Below, in pieces: positions 12,117 through 21,464 of a stretch of DNA of 64,000 nucleotides; the stretch's first letter is position 1; each line of letters starts with the position of its first letter. The notes beneath the pieces are model-generated. The model saw only the letters and a list, made by a program, of their open reading frames with translations, was not told where the DNA came from and did not search any database. This stretch comes from Pseudomonas sp. B21-056 (GTDB lineage Bacteria; Pseudomonadota; Gammaproteobacteria; Pseudomonadales; Pseudomonadaceae), in assembly GCF_026016325.1 (NCBI RefSeq), contig NZ_CP087203.1, positions 4,650,001-4,714,000 of the forward strand, given 5' to 3'. The translations under genes and the position numbers were made by a program.

Positions 12117-12238
12117 ACTGAAGAGCCCCTAAGAATCAGGGCAAAGTTGTTGCGGCGCGCACTGGTCAGGTACTCACCACCCAGGGAGTGACGACCCCCA
12201 GCAAAGCAGGCCCAAAAGCCCCTGGCGGTCGGCTGCCG

Positions 12239-12267
12239 AGTATAGACAGTTAGGTTACTAATGACAA
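12239..12267 (-). promoter_or_regulatory. Predicted sigma70 promoter of the sdh-suc operon
   Basis: Read on the minus strand: TTGTCA (12262-12267), 17 bases, TATACT (12239-12244). Both boxes are near consensus with ideal spacing. The leader to the sdhC GTG would be about 115 bases, long enough for post-transcriptional control. It lies in the 351-base sdhC-gltA divergent gap (12117-12467). Confidence 0.65.
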
Positions 12268-12381
12268 CGCGTTCACCTTCCACTGATGGCGCATTGCACA
12301 ACAGCGGCAAAAGGCGTAAACGGCAGGAAATTTCGCGGAAAAAGTCCGGTTAAAGCCTTCTGGAGCAAGACTTTAGGCAAA

Positions 12382-12409
12382 TTGACTTTCGGATTTATCT
12401 CACTATAGT
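12382..12409 (+). promoter_or_regulatory. Predicted sigma70 promoter of gltA
   Basis: TTGACT (12382-12387), 16 bases, TATAGT (12404-12409), about 58 bases before the gltA ATG, which has a strong AGGAGG site. It is divergent from the sdh promoter 115 bases away. Confidence 0.6.
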
Positions 12410-12467
12410 GGTGCGGGCCCTGCGTGGGGGGTCTGTCTGATGATTCCAAGCATTAATAGGAGGCCAC

Positions 12468-13757
12468 ATGGCTGACAAAAAAGCGCAGTTGATCATCGAG
12501 GGCGCAGCCCCCGTCGAGCTGCCCATTTTAACCGGCACCGTTGGTCCCGATGTAATCGACGTTCGCGGCCTGACGGCCACGGGCCGCTTCACCTTCGACC
12601 CGGGGTTCATGTCGACCGCTTCGTGCGAGTCGAAGATCACCTACATCGACGGCGATAACGGCATCCTGCTGCACCGCGGCTACCCGATCGAGCAACTGGC
12701 TGAAAAATCGGACTACCTGGAAACCTGCTACCTGCTGCTCAACGGTGAGCTTCCGACCGCAGAACAAAAGGCCCAGTTCGTCAGCACCGTGAAAAACCAC
12801 ACCATGGTTCACGAGCAGCTGAAGTCTTTCTTCAACGGCTTCCGTCGCGATGCCCACCCGATGGCGGTCATGTGCGGCGTTGTCGGCGCCCTCTCGGCCT
12901 TCTACCACGACTCCCTGGACATCAATAACCCCCAGCATCGCGAAATCTCCGCGGTCCGCCTGGTGGCGAAGATGCCGACCCTGGCGGCGATGGTCTACAA
13001 GTACTCCATGGGCCAGCCCATGATGTACCCGCGCAACGACCTGTCGTATGCGGAAAACTTCCTGCACATGATGTTCAACACCCCGTGCGAGATCAAACCG
13101 ATCAGCCCGGTGCTCGCCAAGGCCATGGACCGGATCTTCATCCTCCATGCCGACCACGAGCAGAACGCCTCCACGTCCACCGTGCGCCTGGCCGGCTCTT
13201 CGGGTGCCAACCCGTTCGCCTGTATCGCCGCCGGCATCGCTGCACTCTGGGGCCCGGCCCACGGCGGTGCCAACGAAGCGGTACTGACCATGCTCGATGA
13301 AATCGGCGATGTCTCGAACATCGACAAGTTCATCGCCAAGGCCAAGGACAAGAACGATCCGTTCAAGCTGATGGGCTTCGGTCACCGGGTCTACAAGAAC
13401 CGCGACCCGCGCGCCACCGTCATGAAGCAGACCTGCGACGAAGTGCTCAAGGAACTGGGGATCAAGAACGATCCGCAACTCGAACTGGCCATGCGCCTGG
13501 AAGAGATCGCCCTGACCGATCCGTACTTCATCGAGCGCTCGCTGTACCCGAACGTCGACTTCTACTCGGGGATCATCCTCAAGGCGATCGGCATTCCAAC
13601 CAGCATGTTCACCGTAATTTTCGCCCTGGCGCGGACCGTCGGCTGGATCTCCCACTGGAAGGAAATGCTCTCCAGCCCGTACAAGATCGGCCGCCCGCGC
13701 CAGTTGTACACCGGCTACGAGTCGCGTGACATCACCCAGCTGGAAGATCGCAAGTAA
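12468..13757 (+). CDS. gltA: Citrate synthase GltA
   Basis: 429 aa, the length of the NADH-sensitive hexameric type II enzymes of Gram-negatives. It condenses acetyl-CoA and oxaloacetate to citrate. The catalytic triad is visible: H265 in [11 protein letters not shown]306 in [15 protein letters not shown] and D364 in PNVDFYSG. The RBS is AGGAGG. It is divergent from sdhCDAB, as in P. aeruginosa, and ends in a strong terminator. Confidence 0.99.
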   Translation: MADKKAQLIIEGAAPVELPILTGTVGPDVIDVRGLTATGRFTFDPGFMSTASCESKITYIDGDNGILLHRGYPIEQLAEKSDYLETCYLLLNGELPTAEQKAQFVSTVKNHTMVHEQLKSFFNGFRRDAHPMAVMCGVVGALSAFYHDSLDINNPQHREISAVRLVAKMPTLAAMVYKYSMGQPMMYPRNDLSYAENFLHMMFNTPCEIKPISPVLAKAMDRIFILHADHEQNASTSTVRLAGSSGANPFACIAAGIAALWGPAHGGANEAVLTMLDEIGDVSNIDKFIAKAKDKNDPFKLMGFGHRVYKNRDPRATVMKQTCDEVLKELGIKNDPQLELAMRLEEIALTDPYFIERSLYPNVDFYSGIILKAIGIPTSMFTVIFALARTVGWISHWKEMLSSPYKIGRPRQLYTGYESRDITQLEDRK

Positions 13758-13790
13758 GACCTTGCAATAACGCCTCAAGCTGCACCGCAA

Positions 13791-13830
13791 CGGCCCCCGC
13801 TTCTTTTATAGGAGCGGGGGCCGTTTTGTT
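13791..13830 (+). terminator. Rho-independent terminator of gltA
   Basis: An 11-bp stem CGGCCCCCGCT (13791-13801) / AGCGGGGGCCG (13813-13823) is followed by TTTTGTT. It lies 33 bases past the gltA stop. Confidence 0.9.
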
Positions 13831-13862
13831 TATGCCCCCTTGATCTGCGGAACCAGGTCTGA

Positions 13863-13934
13863 CGCCATCGCGAGCAAGCTCGCTCCCACATGGGAATGCG
13901 GTCACCTGTGGGAGCGAGCTTGCTCGCGATGGCG
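13863..13934. repeat. REPIN, family A (inverted REP pair)
   Basis: Two copies of the family-A REP core (GTGGGAGCGAG, short spacer, CTCGCGATG) in inverted orientation: reverse copy 13866-13889, forward copy 13908-13931. The outer ends CGCC/GGCG extend the palindrome. Both copies carry the CTTG spacer variant rather than CCTG. Confidence 0.85.
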
Positions 13935-13962
13935 GCAGACCTGCCAACCCTTAACCCAAGCC

Positions 13963-13998
13963 CAAAAAAATACCCCAGCCTCTCGACCGGGGTATTTC
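13963..13998 (-). terminator. Rho-independent terminator of actP
   Basis: On the minus strand, AATACCCC and GGGGTATT pair around a 12-base loop (about 13969-13996) and are followed by a run of seven T. It lies 33 bases past the actP stop. Confidence 0.85.
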
Positions 13999-14029
13999 TG
14001 CACACATGACGCTTGAGCTTTACACCGTA

Positions 14030-15688
14030 TCAGTGATTAACCGCCCCACTCGCCCCCAGACCCGTCTGCGAACGCACGAACTGCGGGAAGAACAGCGCCC
14101 GCTCGTTCTCGGCTTCGGCCGACTTGTCGGTGATGGAGAAGAACCAGATACCGACGAAGGCAATGGCCATCGAGAACAGCGCCGGGTACTCATACGGGTA
14201 GATCGGCTTCTCGTGACCCATGATCTGTACCCAGATGGTCGGGCCCAGGATCATCAGGCCCACGGCGCTGACCAGGCCCAGCCAGCCGCCGATCATGGCG
14301 CCGCGGGTGGTCAGTTTCTTCCAGTACATCGAAAGCAGCAGCACCGGGAAGTTGCAGCTCGCCGCGATGGAGAACGCCAGGCCCACCATGAACGCGATGT
14401 TCTGCTTCTCGAACAGGATACCCAGGGCAATCGCCAGCACCGCCAGGGCGATGGTGGTGATTTTCGAGACGCGAATCTCGTCCTTCTCGTTGGCCTTGCC
14501 TTTCTTGATCACGCTGGCGTAGAGGTCATGAGACACCGCCGAAGCGCCGGCCAAGGTCAAACCGGCCACTACAGCCAGGATGGTGGCAAAGGCCACCGCC
14601 GAGATGAAGCCGAGGAAAATACTGCCGCCCACTGCGTCGGCCAAGTGCACCGCCGCCATGTTGTTACCGCCCAGCAAGGCACCTGCAGCGTCCTTGAAGG
14701 CCGGGTTGGTGCTGACCAGCAGGATCGCGCCGAAGCCGATGATGAAGGTCAGGATGTAGAAGTAACCGATGAAGCCGGTGGCATACAGCACGCTCTTGCG
14801 GGCTTCCTTGGCGTCACTCACGGTGAAGAAGCGCATCAGGATGTGTGGCAGGCCTGCGGTACCGAACATCAGTGCCAGGCCCAGGGAGAAGGCCGAGACC
14901 GGATCCTTCACCAAGCCGCCAGGGCTCATGATCGCCTCACCTTTAGGGTGAACCTTGACCGCTTCGGCAAACAGCATGTTGAAGTCGAAGTTGACGTGCT
15001 TCATGACCATCAGCGCCATGAACGAAGCACCCGACAGCAGCAGCACTGCCTTGATGATCTGCACCCAGGTGGTCGCCAGCATGCCGCCGAACAACACATA
15101 GAGGCACATCAGGATACCCACCAGCACTACCGCAACGTGGTAGTCCAGGCCGAACAGCAGCTGGATCAGCTTGCCGGCACCGACCATCTGCGCGATCAGG
15201 TAGAACGCCACCACCACCAGCGAGCCGCTGGCGGACAAGGTACGGATCTGCTTCTGCCCGAGGCGATAGGACGCCACGTCGGCAAAAGTGTACTTACCCA
15301 GGTTACGCAGGCGCTCGGCGATCAGGAACAGAATGATCGGCCAGCCCACCAGGAAGCCGATGGAGTAGATCAGGCCGTCGTAGCCGGACGCGAACACCAG
15401 CGCGGAAATCCCCAGGAAGGACGCCGCCGACATGTAGTCACCGGCAATGGCCAGACCGTTCTGGAAACCGGTGATCCGCCCGCCCGCCGCATAGTAGTCA
15501 CTGGCCGACTTGCTGCGCTTGGACGCCCAATACGTGATGCCCAGGGTCAAGCCGACAAACGCCACGAACATGATGATGGCGGCGACGTTGAGGGGTTGTT
15601 TCTGTACCGCCCCGGTCAGGGCTTCAGCCGCCCAGGCACCCGGAGCGAACGCGGTGATGCTCAATAGAGCCAGTAGACGCCGGATCAT
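14030..15688 (-). CDS. actP: Cation/acetate symporter ActP
   Basis: 552 aa sodium:solute symporter family protein. It starts with a cleavable-looking signal ([20 protein letters not shown]) followed by about 13 transmembrane helices. [27 protein letters not shown] and the long [29 protein letters not shown] loop are typical of ActP, which imports acetate and related short monocarboxylates. Its start overlaps the DUF485 gene stop by four bases (ATGA), forming a yjcH-actP operon. A Crc-type motif sits at the operon start. Confidence 0.95.
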   Translation of the reverse strand: MIRRLLALLSITAFAPGAWAAEALTGAVQKQPLNVAAIIMFVAFVGLTLGITYWASKRSKSASDYYAAGGRITGFQNGLAIAGDYMSAASFLGISALVFASGYDGLIYSIGFLVGWPIILFLIAERLRNLGKYTFADVASYRLGQKQIRTLSASGSLVVVAFYLIAQMVGAGKLIQLLFGLDYHVAVVLVGILMCLYVLFGGMLATTWVQIIKAVLLLSGASFMALMVMKHVNFDFNMLFAEAVKVHPKGEAIMSPGGLVKDPVSAFSLGLALMFGTAGLPHILMRFFTVSDAKEARKSVLYATGFIGYFYILTFIIGFGAILLVSTNPAFKDAAGALLGGNNMAAVHLADAVGGSIFLGFISAVAFATILAVVAGLTLAGASAVSHDLYASVIKKGKANEKDEIRVSKITTIALAVLAIALGILFEKQNIAFMVGLAFSIAASCNFPVLLLSMYWKKLTTRGAMIGGWLGLVSAVGLMILGPTIWVQIMGHEKPIYPYEYPALFSMAIAFVGIWFFSITDKSAEAENERALFFPQFVRSQTGLGASGAVNH

Positions 15689-15996
15689 TGCTGAGCCTCC
15701 TTGAGAATCGCATTGTTCAGGTCGTCGAACTCGCCGTTGGCGCGTCGCACGTAGATAGCGGTCAGGACGAAAGCCGAGAGAATCAGACCGACACCGATGG
15801 GAATGCCCCAGGTGATCGTCGAATCAGGCGAGATCTTGCTCCCAAGAACGTGTGGCCCGTAGGCGATCAGAAGAATGAATCCGGAGTACAGCCCTAGCAT
15901 GATCGCCGAAAGAATCCAGGCGAACCTTTCCCGTTTTCTCACCAGCTCCTTGAAGCGCGGGCTGTTTTGAATCGAGAGGTAAATGCTGTCGTTCAT
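15685..15996 (-). CDS. yjcH: DUF485 membrane protein YjcH, partner of ActP
   Basis: 103 aa with two transmembrane helices (about 27-49 and 64-85: [45 protein letters not shown]). The DUF485 family nearly always precedes actP; its role is unknown, perhaps assisting the symporter. The ATG has AGGA upstream. The first gene of the two-gene acetate-uptake operon. Confidence 0.93.
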   Translation of the reverse strand: MNDSIYLSIQNSPRFKELVRKRERFAWILSAIMLGLYSGFILLIAYGPHVLGSKISPDSTITWGIPIGVGLILSAFVLTAIYVRRANGEFDDLNNAILKEAQQ

Positions 15997-16003
15997 TGTT
16001 TTT
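15996..16003 (-). promoter_or_regulatory. Hfq/Crc (CA) motif at the yjcH-actP start
   Basis: On the minus strand AAAAACAA fits AANAANAA, with its last A being the first base of the yjcH ATG. Such motifs are bound by Hfq with Crc to block translation while preferred carbon sources are present. Confidence 0.5.
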
Positions 16004-16133
16004 ATCCTCGCAGCACAATTTAAGTTGGAACGACTCTACTCTATGCGGCTCAAGGCCAGGATCCAGACGACCTTAGTATTAGAACGACATGACGGTTTTG
16101 CCAGTTTCCAGCAAAAACTATCGCCCCCCCCCT

Positions 16134-16221
16134 GTGGGAGCGAGCCTGCTCGCGATGACCGCGTCACATTCAGCATGGATGCAAGCAGGTACATTGCTAT
16201 CGCGAGCAAGCTCGCTCCCAC
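16134..16221. repeat. REPIN, family A
   Basis: A forward copy at 16134-16157 and a reverse copy at 16198-16221 are separated by 40 bases. It lies between the betX terminator and the yjcH promoter in the 318-base gap 15997-16314. The forward copy is preceded by a run of nine C. Confidence 0.85.
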
Positions 16222-16258
16222 AAGGGGTCGTTGCAAGGCTTGAGAATTGCGCAGGCAT

Positions 16259-16288
16259 AAAAAAACCGCATGACACAACGTCATGCGG
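16259..16288 (-). terminator. Rho-independent terminator of the betaine-binding protein gene
   Basis: Stem CCGCATGAC (16266-16274) / GTCATGCGG (16280-16288) with an ACAAC loop. On the minus strand it is followed by seven T. It lies 27 bases past the gene stop. Confidence 0.92.
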
Positions 16289-16314
16289 CTTTCGGTATTA
16301 CCGGACCAGGCAGC

Positions 16315-17169
16315 TTACTTGCCAGTCCACTCCTTCACACGGTCCGGGTGCTTGGCGACCCAGTCCTTGGCAGCGGCTTCAGGCTTGGCGCCTTCCTGGA
16401 TGGCCAGCATGACTTCGCCGATTTCGTCTTTCGACGACCACTGGAATTTCTTCAGGAACTCAGCCACTTCCGGTGCCTTGGTCGCCAGTTCCTTGCTGCC
16501 GATGCTGTTCACGGTTTCAGCAGCGCCGTAGACGCCTTTCGGGTCTTCCAGGAAGCGCAGTTTCCACTTGGCGAACATCCAGTGCGGCACCCAACCGGTG
16601 ACGGCGATGGATTCGTTCTTTTTCTCGGCACGGGTCAGCTCGGCAATCATGCCGGCGCCGGAACTGGCCTTGAGTTGATAGCCGGTCAGGTCGTAGTCCT
16701 TGATCGCCTGTTCGGTCTTGAGCATTACGCCTGAACCGGCGTCGATGCCGACAATGCGGTTCTTGAAGCTTTCATCGGTCTTGAGATCGGCCACAGACTG
16801 GGCCTTGACGTACTCCGGCACGATCAGGCCGATTTTCGCGTCTTTGAAGTTGGGGCCGTAATCGACCACCTGGTCCTTGTTCTTCGTCCAGTAGTCGCCG
16901 TGAGTCACTGGCAACCACGCCGAGAGCATGGCATCGAGCTTGCCGGTGGCCACGCCCTGCCACATGATCCCGGTCGCCACCGCTTGCAGCTTGACGTCAT
17001 AGCCGAGCTTCTGCTGGATGACTTCCGCTGCCACGTGAGTCGTCGCGACGCTGTCGGACCAGCCGTCAACGTAACCGATGCTCAGGGTCTTGGTTTCGGC
17101 ACTGGCCAGTGTGGAGCTGATCGCCAGTACCAGTGCGGCACCTGCGCCCATGAGTCGTCGCATCTTCAT
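16315..17169 (-). CDS. betX: Orphan glycine-betaine ABC transporter substrate-binding protein
   Basis: 284 aa periplasmic protein with a signal peptide (1-24, cut after ASA). Aromatic residues of the OpuAC/ProX quaternary-amine cage are visible: W37 in GYVDGW, W70 in GIMWQG, W85 and W94 in SAWLPVTHGDYW, and a later GWVPHWMF. No permease or ATPase gene is adjacent, so it must use a transporter core encoded elsewhere. The order actP-DUF485-SBP matches PA3234-PA3235-PA3236 of P. aeruginosa, where PA3236 is BetX, a betaine-specific partner of the Cbc transporter. A TetR/BetI-like palindrome lies 267 bases upstream. Confidence 0.85.
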   Translation of the reverse strand: MKMRRLMGAGAALVLAISSTLASAETKTLSIGYVDGWSDSVATTHVAAEVIQQKLGYDVKLQAVATGIMWQGVATGKLDAMLSAWLPVTHGDYWTKNKDQVVDYGPNFKDAKIGLIVPEYVKAQSVADLKTDESFKNRIVGIDAGSGVMLKTEQAIKDYDLTGYQLKASSGAGMIAELTRAEKKNESIAVTGWVPHWMFAKWKLRFLEDPKGVYGAAETVNSIGSKELATKAPEVAEFLKKFQWSSKDEIGEVMLAIQEGAKPEAAAKDWVAKHPDRVKEWTGK

Positions 17170-17435
17170 CGTGTACTTCCCCGAAAGTGCTGCGCCCGAC
17201 GGATGCCGAGCGACGTCAACGTATTGTTATGGTGCTCAGCGCCCCCATCACGCTCGCCTGTCAAACCGGTTCGAACATCAGTGGAGTGCTGATGCAACGA
17301 TCATCAACCTGCACCGATCTGGAACCTGATCTGTCAGCGACATCGAAGCGCCGGGTAACGACATCAGAACGCCATCCGCGACAAGTGTAGGCAACTAGCC
17401 ACCAACCACCCACACCGTGTATCGTCCCGTTATTA

Positions 17436-17451
17436 TTGAACCGTCGTTCAA
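17436..17451. promoter_or_regulatory. TetR/BetI-like palindromic operator
   Basis: TTGAAC-CGTC-GTTCAA is a perfect inverted repeat in the 373-base divergent gap between betX and the alpha/beta hydrolase (17170-17542). The TTGAAC/GTTCAA arms recall operators of BetI, the choline-sensing TetR repressor. The assignment is inference from pattern and neighbourhood. Nothing else in the gap was identified. Confidence 0.5.
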
Positions 17452-17542
17452 ACTTGTTTCGTGCCGGTCATGGCACTTGGTTTCGCTTCGGTGGTCATAG
17501 CCTGCGAACCTCATTCGGCACCATCCTCTAAGGGATCCAGTC

Positions 17543-18841
17543 ATGCTCCGTTCCTTGCGCTTCGCTGCCCTCATCGGCGGCCTTATCCTGAGTGCGTCCG
17601 CGCTGGCGGTGGACATCGACGCCGCCAGTTATGGCTATCCCTTGACCAACCCGTTCGAGGCGACCATCGCGACCACCCCGCCCGACCTGCGCCCCGAGCT
17701 GCCCCTGATCGAGGACATCAACCAGGCGGACTACAGCGTCACCCTGCGCCCGGAGCGTGAGTTCATCCTGCCGGACAACTTCTGGCCGGTGAAAAGCCTC
17801 ACCTACCGCATGGCGACCCAGGACAAGCCGGCCCCGCTGATCTTCCTGATCGCCGGCACCGGTGCACGATACGATAGTAGCCTCAATGAATATCTCAAGC
17901 GGCTCTACTACAAAGCCGGCTACCACGTGGTGCAGTTGTCATCGCCCACCAGTTTCGACTTCATGAGTTCCGCCTCGCGATTCGCCACCCCGGGCATCAC
18001 CAAGGAAGATGCCGAAGACATGTACCGGGTCATGCAAGCGGTGCGCGCGCAGAACCCGAAGGTGCCGGTGACCGAGTACTACCTCACCGGCTACAGCCTC
18101 GGCGCGCTGGATGCAGCCTTCGTCGCACACCTGGACGAAACCCGGCGCAGCTTCAACTTCAAGAAAGTGCTACTGCTGAACCCGCCGGTGAACCTGTACA
18201 CCTCGGTCACCAACCTGGACAAACTGGTCCAGACCCAAGTCAAGGGCATCAACAGCACCACGACGTTCTATGAACTGGTGCTCAACAAGCTGACCCGCTA
18301 CTTCCAGCAAAAAGGCTACATCGACCTCAACGATGCCCTGCTGTATGACTTCCAGCAGTCCAAGCAACACCTGAGCAACGAGCAGATGGCGATGCTGATC
18401 GGCACGTCATTCCGTTTCTCGGCAGCCGACATCGCGTTCACTTCGGACCTGATCAATCGTCGTGGGCTGATTACCCCACCCAAGTTTCCGATCACCGAAA
18501 GCACCAGCCTGACGCCGTTTCTCAAGCGTGCGCTGCAATGCGACTTCGACTGCTACCTCACTGAACAAGTGATCCCGATGTGGCGCGCGCGCACTGACGG
18601 CGGCAGCCTGCTGCAACTGGTCGATCAGGTAAGCCTCTATGCACTGAAGGATTACCTGCATGAAAGCTCGAAGATTGCCGTGATGCACAACGCCGACGAC
18701 GTCATCCTCGGCCCCGGCGACCTGGGCTTCCTGCGCAAGACCTTTGGCGACCGCCTGACGGTGTACCCACTGGGCGGCCACTGCGGCAACCTCAATTACC
18801 GCGTCAACAGCGACGCCATGCTGGAGTTCTTCCGTGGCTAA
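17543..18841 (+). CDS. Exported alpha/beta-hydrolase-fold protein linked to mlaA
   Basis: 432 aa with a signal peptide (cut after ALA at about 22). The nucleophile elbow GYSLG places S185. D385/D386 (NADDVILGP) and H413 (LGGHCGN) are candidate partners. FLIAGTGARYDSS supplies the oxyanion region. Orthologues are sometimes labelled serine/threonine kinase; I see no kinase motif. The last eight bases overlap the start of mlaA, so the two are almost certainly co-translated, suggesting a role near outer-membrane lipid homeostasis. Substrate unknown. Confidence 0.75.
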   Translation: MLRSLRFAALIGGLILSASALAVDIDAASYGYPLTNPFEATIATTPPDLRPELPLIEDINQADYSVTLRPEREFILPDNFWPVKSLTYRMATQDKPAPLIFLIAGTGARYDSSLNEYLKRLYYKAGYHVVQLSSPTSFDFMSSASRFATPGITKEDAEDMYRVMQAVRAQNPKVPVTEYYLTGYSLGALDAAFVAHLDETRRSFNFKKVLLLNPPVNLYTSVTNLDKLVQTQVKGINSTTTFYELVLNKLTRYFQQKGYIDLNDALLYDFQQSKQHLSNEQMAMLIGTSFRFSAADIAFTSDLINRRGLITPPKFPITESTSLTPFLKRALQCDFDCYLTEQVIPMWRARTDGGSLLQLVDQVSLYALKDYLHESSKIAVMHNADDVILGPGDLGFLRKTFGDRLTVYPLGGHCGNLNYRVNSDAMLEFFRG

Positions 18842-19607
18842 ATACCTCCTGCTTATCGCTGCGTTACTGGGTGCGGGCGTGGTTCACGCTGATGACAAGG
18901 CCACCGTGGATGCCGACGGCTTCAAGGAACCGCTGACCAAGCTCAAGTTCAACCCGGGGCTGGACCAGCGCGAATTCGAGCGCTCGACCCTCAACGCGCT
19001 GAACGTCTATGACCCACTCGAGTCCTGGAACCGTCGCGTCTATCACTTCAATTACCGCTTCGACGAATGGGTGTTCTTGCCCGTGGTCGACGGCTACCGC
19101 TACGTCACTCCGAGCTTCGTGCGCACCGGCGTGAGCAACTTCTTCAATAATCTGGGGGACGTGCCGAACCTGATGAACAGCCTGCTGCAATTCAAGGGCA
19201 AGCGTTCGATGGAAACCACGGCGCGGCTGTTGCTCAACACCACGATCGGCGTCGCCGGCCTCTGGGATCCCGCCACCGCCATGGGCCTGCCGCGCCAGAG
19301 CGAAGACTTCGGCCAGACCCTGGGCTTCTACGGCGTACCCGCCGGCGCCTACTTCGTGCTGCCGATCTTCGGCCCGTCCAATCTGCGGGATACTTCAGGT
19401 TTGCTGGTGGACTACTCGGCCGAAACGGCGATCAACTTCCTGAACGTCGCCGAAGTCAGCGCCAACCACCCGGAACTGCTGCTCCTGCGCGGCGTGGACA
19501 AGCGTTACCAGACCAGCTTCCGCTACGGCCAGCTGAACTCGCCGTTCGAGTATGAAAAGGTGCGCTACGTGTACACGGAGTCGCGCAAGTTGCAGATTGC
19601 CGAGTAA
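18834..19607 (+). CDS. mlaA: MlaA/VacJ family outer-membrane lipid-asymmetry protein
   Basis: 257 aa from a GTG overlapping the previous gene. The MlaA core runs from about 60 to 220: YDPLESWNRRVYHFNYRFDEWVFLPV, NFFNNLGDVPNLMNSLLQ, LLLNTTIGVAGLWDPAT and DFGQTLGFYGVPAGAYFVLPIFGPSNLRD. The family removes phospholipids from the outer leaflet and passes them to MlaC. The N-terminus (LLLIAALLGAGVVHADD) is a plain signal peptide with no lipobox cysteine, unlike lipoprotein MlaA of E. coli. Confidence 0.9.
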   Translation: MAKYLLLIAALLGAGVVHADDKATVDADGFKEPLTKLKFNPGLDQREFERSTLNALNVYDPLESWNRRVYHFNYRFDEWVFLPVVDGYRYVTPSFVRTGVSNFFNNLGDVPNLMNSLLQFKGKRSMETTARLLLNTTIGVAGLWDPATAMGLPRQSEDFGQTLGFYGVPAGAYFVLPIFGPSNLRDTSGLLVDYSAETAINFLNVAEVSANHPELLLLRGVDKRYQTSFRYGQLNSPFEYEKVRYVYTESRKLQIAE

Positions 19608-19630
19608 CACTCAGCCAACACAAAATCCAT

Positions 19631-19656
19631 GTGGGAGCGAGCCTGCTCGCTCCCAC
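19631..19656. repeat. Single palindromic REP-derived hairpin between convergent genes
   Basis: GTGGGAGCGAG (19631-19641), loop CCTG, CTCGCTCCCAC (to 19656). It has the family-A arm but ends as a closed hairpin without the CGCGATG tail. It lies between the convergent mlaA and DUF808 genes and may act as a bidirectional terminator. Confidence 0.7.
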
Positions 19657-19677
19657 AGTTGTTATGGGTTGCCAGGC

Positions 19678-20592
19678 TTAGCCTTTCAGCGCCTTCCAGA
19701 CCCTGCCCATCGCCATCACACCCGCCAGCACCACCGCTCCCGCGACAGTTCCCGCCACCGCATTGAGCAGCATCGGCACGACGAACCCGGCCCCACCGGC
19801 ACCCGCTGCCACGCCTTCGATCCAGTGATGCACCACCGGCACGCCATGGGTGAGGATACCGCCGCCCACCAGGAACATCGCCGCCGTGCCGATCACCGAC
19901 AGGCTTTTCATCATGTACGGCGCGGCACGCAGAATCGCGCCACCGACGCTTCTGGCAACCTGCCCCGGCTTCTGCGTCAACCACAACCCCAGGTCATCGA
20001 GCTTGACGATCCCGGCCACCAGGCCGTAGACACCGACGGTCATGACCACAGCGATGCCCGACAGCACGATCACCTGCTGGGTCAGCGGTGCATCGGCGAC
20101 GGTGCCCAGGGTAATGGCAATGATCTCTGCGGAGAGGACGAAATCAGTGCGCACCGCGCCCTTGATCTTGTCCTTCTCGAAGGCCACCAGGTCGACCGCC
20201 GGATCGGCCACGGCCTCGACCAGTTGCGCATGTTCAGCCTGGTCTTCGGCCGGGCTGTGAAGGAATTTGTGAGCGAGCTTTTCGAAACCCTCGAAGCACA
20301 GGTAGGCGCCACCCACCATCAACAGCGGCGTCACCAGCCACGGCACGAAAGCGCTGATGGCCAGCGCCGACGGCACCAGGATCAGCTTGTTGATAAAAGA
20401 GCCCTTCGCCACTGCCCAGACCACCGGCAGCTCTCGCTCGGCCCGTACACCGGACACCTGCTGGGCATTGAGCGCCAGGTCGTCGCCGAGCACGCCGGCG
20501 GTTTTCTTGGCGGCCATCTTGGTCATCAGCGCAACATCGTCGAGCACGGTGGCGATGTCGTCGATCAACACCAGCAAACTGCTTCCGGCCAT
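19678..20592 (-). CDS. DUF808 (YedI-type) inner-membrane protein
   Basis: 304 aa. It opens with [46 protein letters not shown], the hallmark of the DUF808 family, and has several hydrophobic segments (near 75-100, 165-205, 235-260 and 270-295). Function unknown. It is divergent from a RutR-like TetR regulator across a 131-base gap, so regulation by that neighbour is possible but unproven. Confidence 0.85.
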   Translation of the reverse strand: MAGSSLLVLIDDIATVLDDVALMTKMAAKKTAGVLGDDLALNAQQVSGVRAERELPVVWAVAKGSFINKLILVPSALAISAFVPWLVTPLLMVGGAYLCFEGFEKLAHKFLHSPAEDQAEHAQLVEAVADPAVDLVAFEKDKIKGAVRTDFVLSAEIIAITLGTVADAPLTQQVIVLSGIAVVMTVGVYGLVAGIVKLDDLGLWLTQKPGQVARSVGGAILRAAPYMMKSLSVIGTAAMFLVGGGILTHGVPVVHHWIEGVAAGAGGAGFVVPMLLNAVAGTVAGAVVLAGVMAMGRVWKALKG

Positions 20593-20723
20593 GGTGGGGC
20601 TCCTTGAATGATAATGCCGCGCAGCATACCGCGAGCCGCAGTGCCACGGGGCATTCTTGAGCGTCGCGCGAGGCCGGTGCTACCATGCGCCACCGCCAGA
20701 ACAGGCAAGGAACCCCTGGGTTT

Positions 20724-21338
20724 ATGAGCACTATCCGCGAGCGCAACAAAGAACTCATCCTGCGTGCCGCCAGCGAGGAATTTGCCGACAAGGGCTTCGC
20801 GGCGACCAAGACCAGCGACATCGCGGCCAAGGCGGGCCTGCCCAAACCCAACGTCTACTACTACTTCAAATCCAAGGAAAACCTCTACCGCGAGGTCCTG
20901 GAAAGCATCATCGAGCCGATCCTCCAGGCTTCCACGCCCTTCAACGCCGACGGCGTGCCCGGCGAGGTGCTGAGCCATTACATCCGCTCCAAGATCCGCA
21001 TCTCCCGCGACCTGCCCTTCGCCTCGAAGGTCTTCGCCAGCGAGATCATGCACGGCGCACCCCACCTGAGCCCCGACCTGGTGGAACAACTCAACGCCCA
21101 GGCCCGGCACAACATCGACTGTATCCAGACCTGGATCGACCGCGGCCAGATCGCCCCCATCGACCCCAACCACCTGATGTTCAGCATCTGGGCCGCCACC
21201 CAGACCTACGCCGACTTCGACTGGCAGATCACCGCCATCACCGGCAAGGCGAAGCTGGATGAAGCGGATTACGAAGCGGCGGCGCAGACGATTGTTCGGT
21301 TGGTGTTGAAGGGGTGTGAGTTGGATCGCCAGGCGTAG
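20724..21338 (+). CDS. TetR-family regulator with RutR/YcdC-type C-terminal domain
   Basis: 204 aa. I use ATG 20724 (MSTIRERNKELILRAA); an in-frame ATG at 20685 gives 13 extra residues with no family match. HTH: FADKGFAATKTSDIAAKAGLPKPNVYYYFKSKENLY (about 18-53). The segment LPFASKVFASEIMHGAP followed by WAATQTYADFDWQI is typical of TetR_C_3, the domain of RutR, which senses pyrimidines in E. coli. The ligand here is unknown. A REPIN starts four bases after the stop. Confidence 0.85.
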   Translation: MSTIRERNKELILRAASEEFADKGFAATKTSDIAAKAGLPKPNVYYYFKSKENLYREVLESIIEPILQASTPFNADGVPGEVLSHYIRSKIRISRDLPFASKVFASEIMHGAPHLSPDLVEQLNAQARHNIDCIQTWIDRGQIAPIDPNHLMFSIWAATQTYADFDWQITAITGKAKLDEADYEAAAQTIVRLVLKGCELDRQA

Positions 21339-21341
21339 CAT

Positions 21342-21456
21342 CGAGTCGCCTTCATCGCGAGCAGGCTCGCTCCCACAGGATTTGGCTGTGAATATGATTC
21401 AGCGGACGATCGAAATCCCTTGTGGGAGCGAGCCTGCTCGCGATGAAGGCGACTCG
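21342..21456. repeat. REPIN, family A, 3' flank of the RAYT gene
   Basis: Inverted arms of about 35 bases (CGAGTCGCCTTCATCGCGAG... at 21342 and its complement ending at 21456) enclose a 45-base loop. The REP cores are at 21353-21376 (reverse) and 21422-21445 (forward). This is the longest and most perfect family-A palindrome in the window, and it ends eight bases from the RAYT stop. Confidence 0.9.
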
Positions 21457-21464
21457 GTTCCAAA

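Noticed and set aside
12113..12310. Short leftward frame in the sdhC-gltA gap
   Set aside because: It runs across the predicted sdh promoter, has no ribosome site and looks like chance.
17543..18841. Serine/threonine protein kinase assignment for the gene before mlaA
   Set aside because: No glycine-rich loop, HRD or DFG motif is present. The GYSLG elbow, Asp and His fit an alpha/beta hydrolase.
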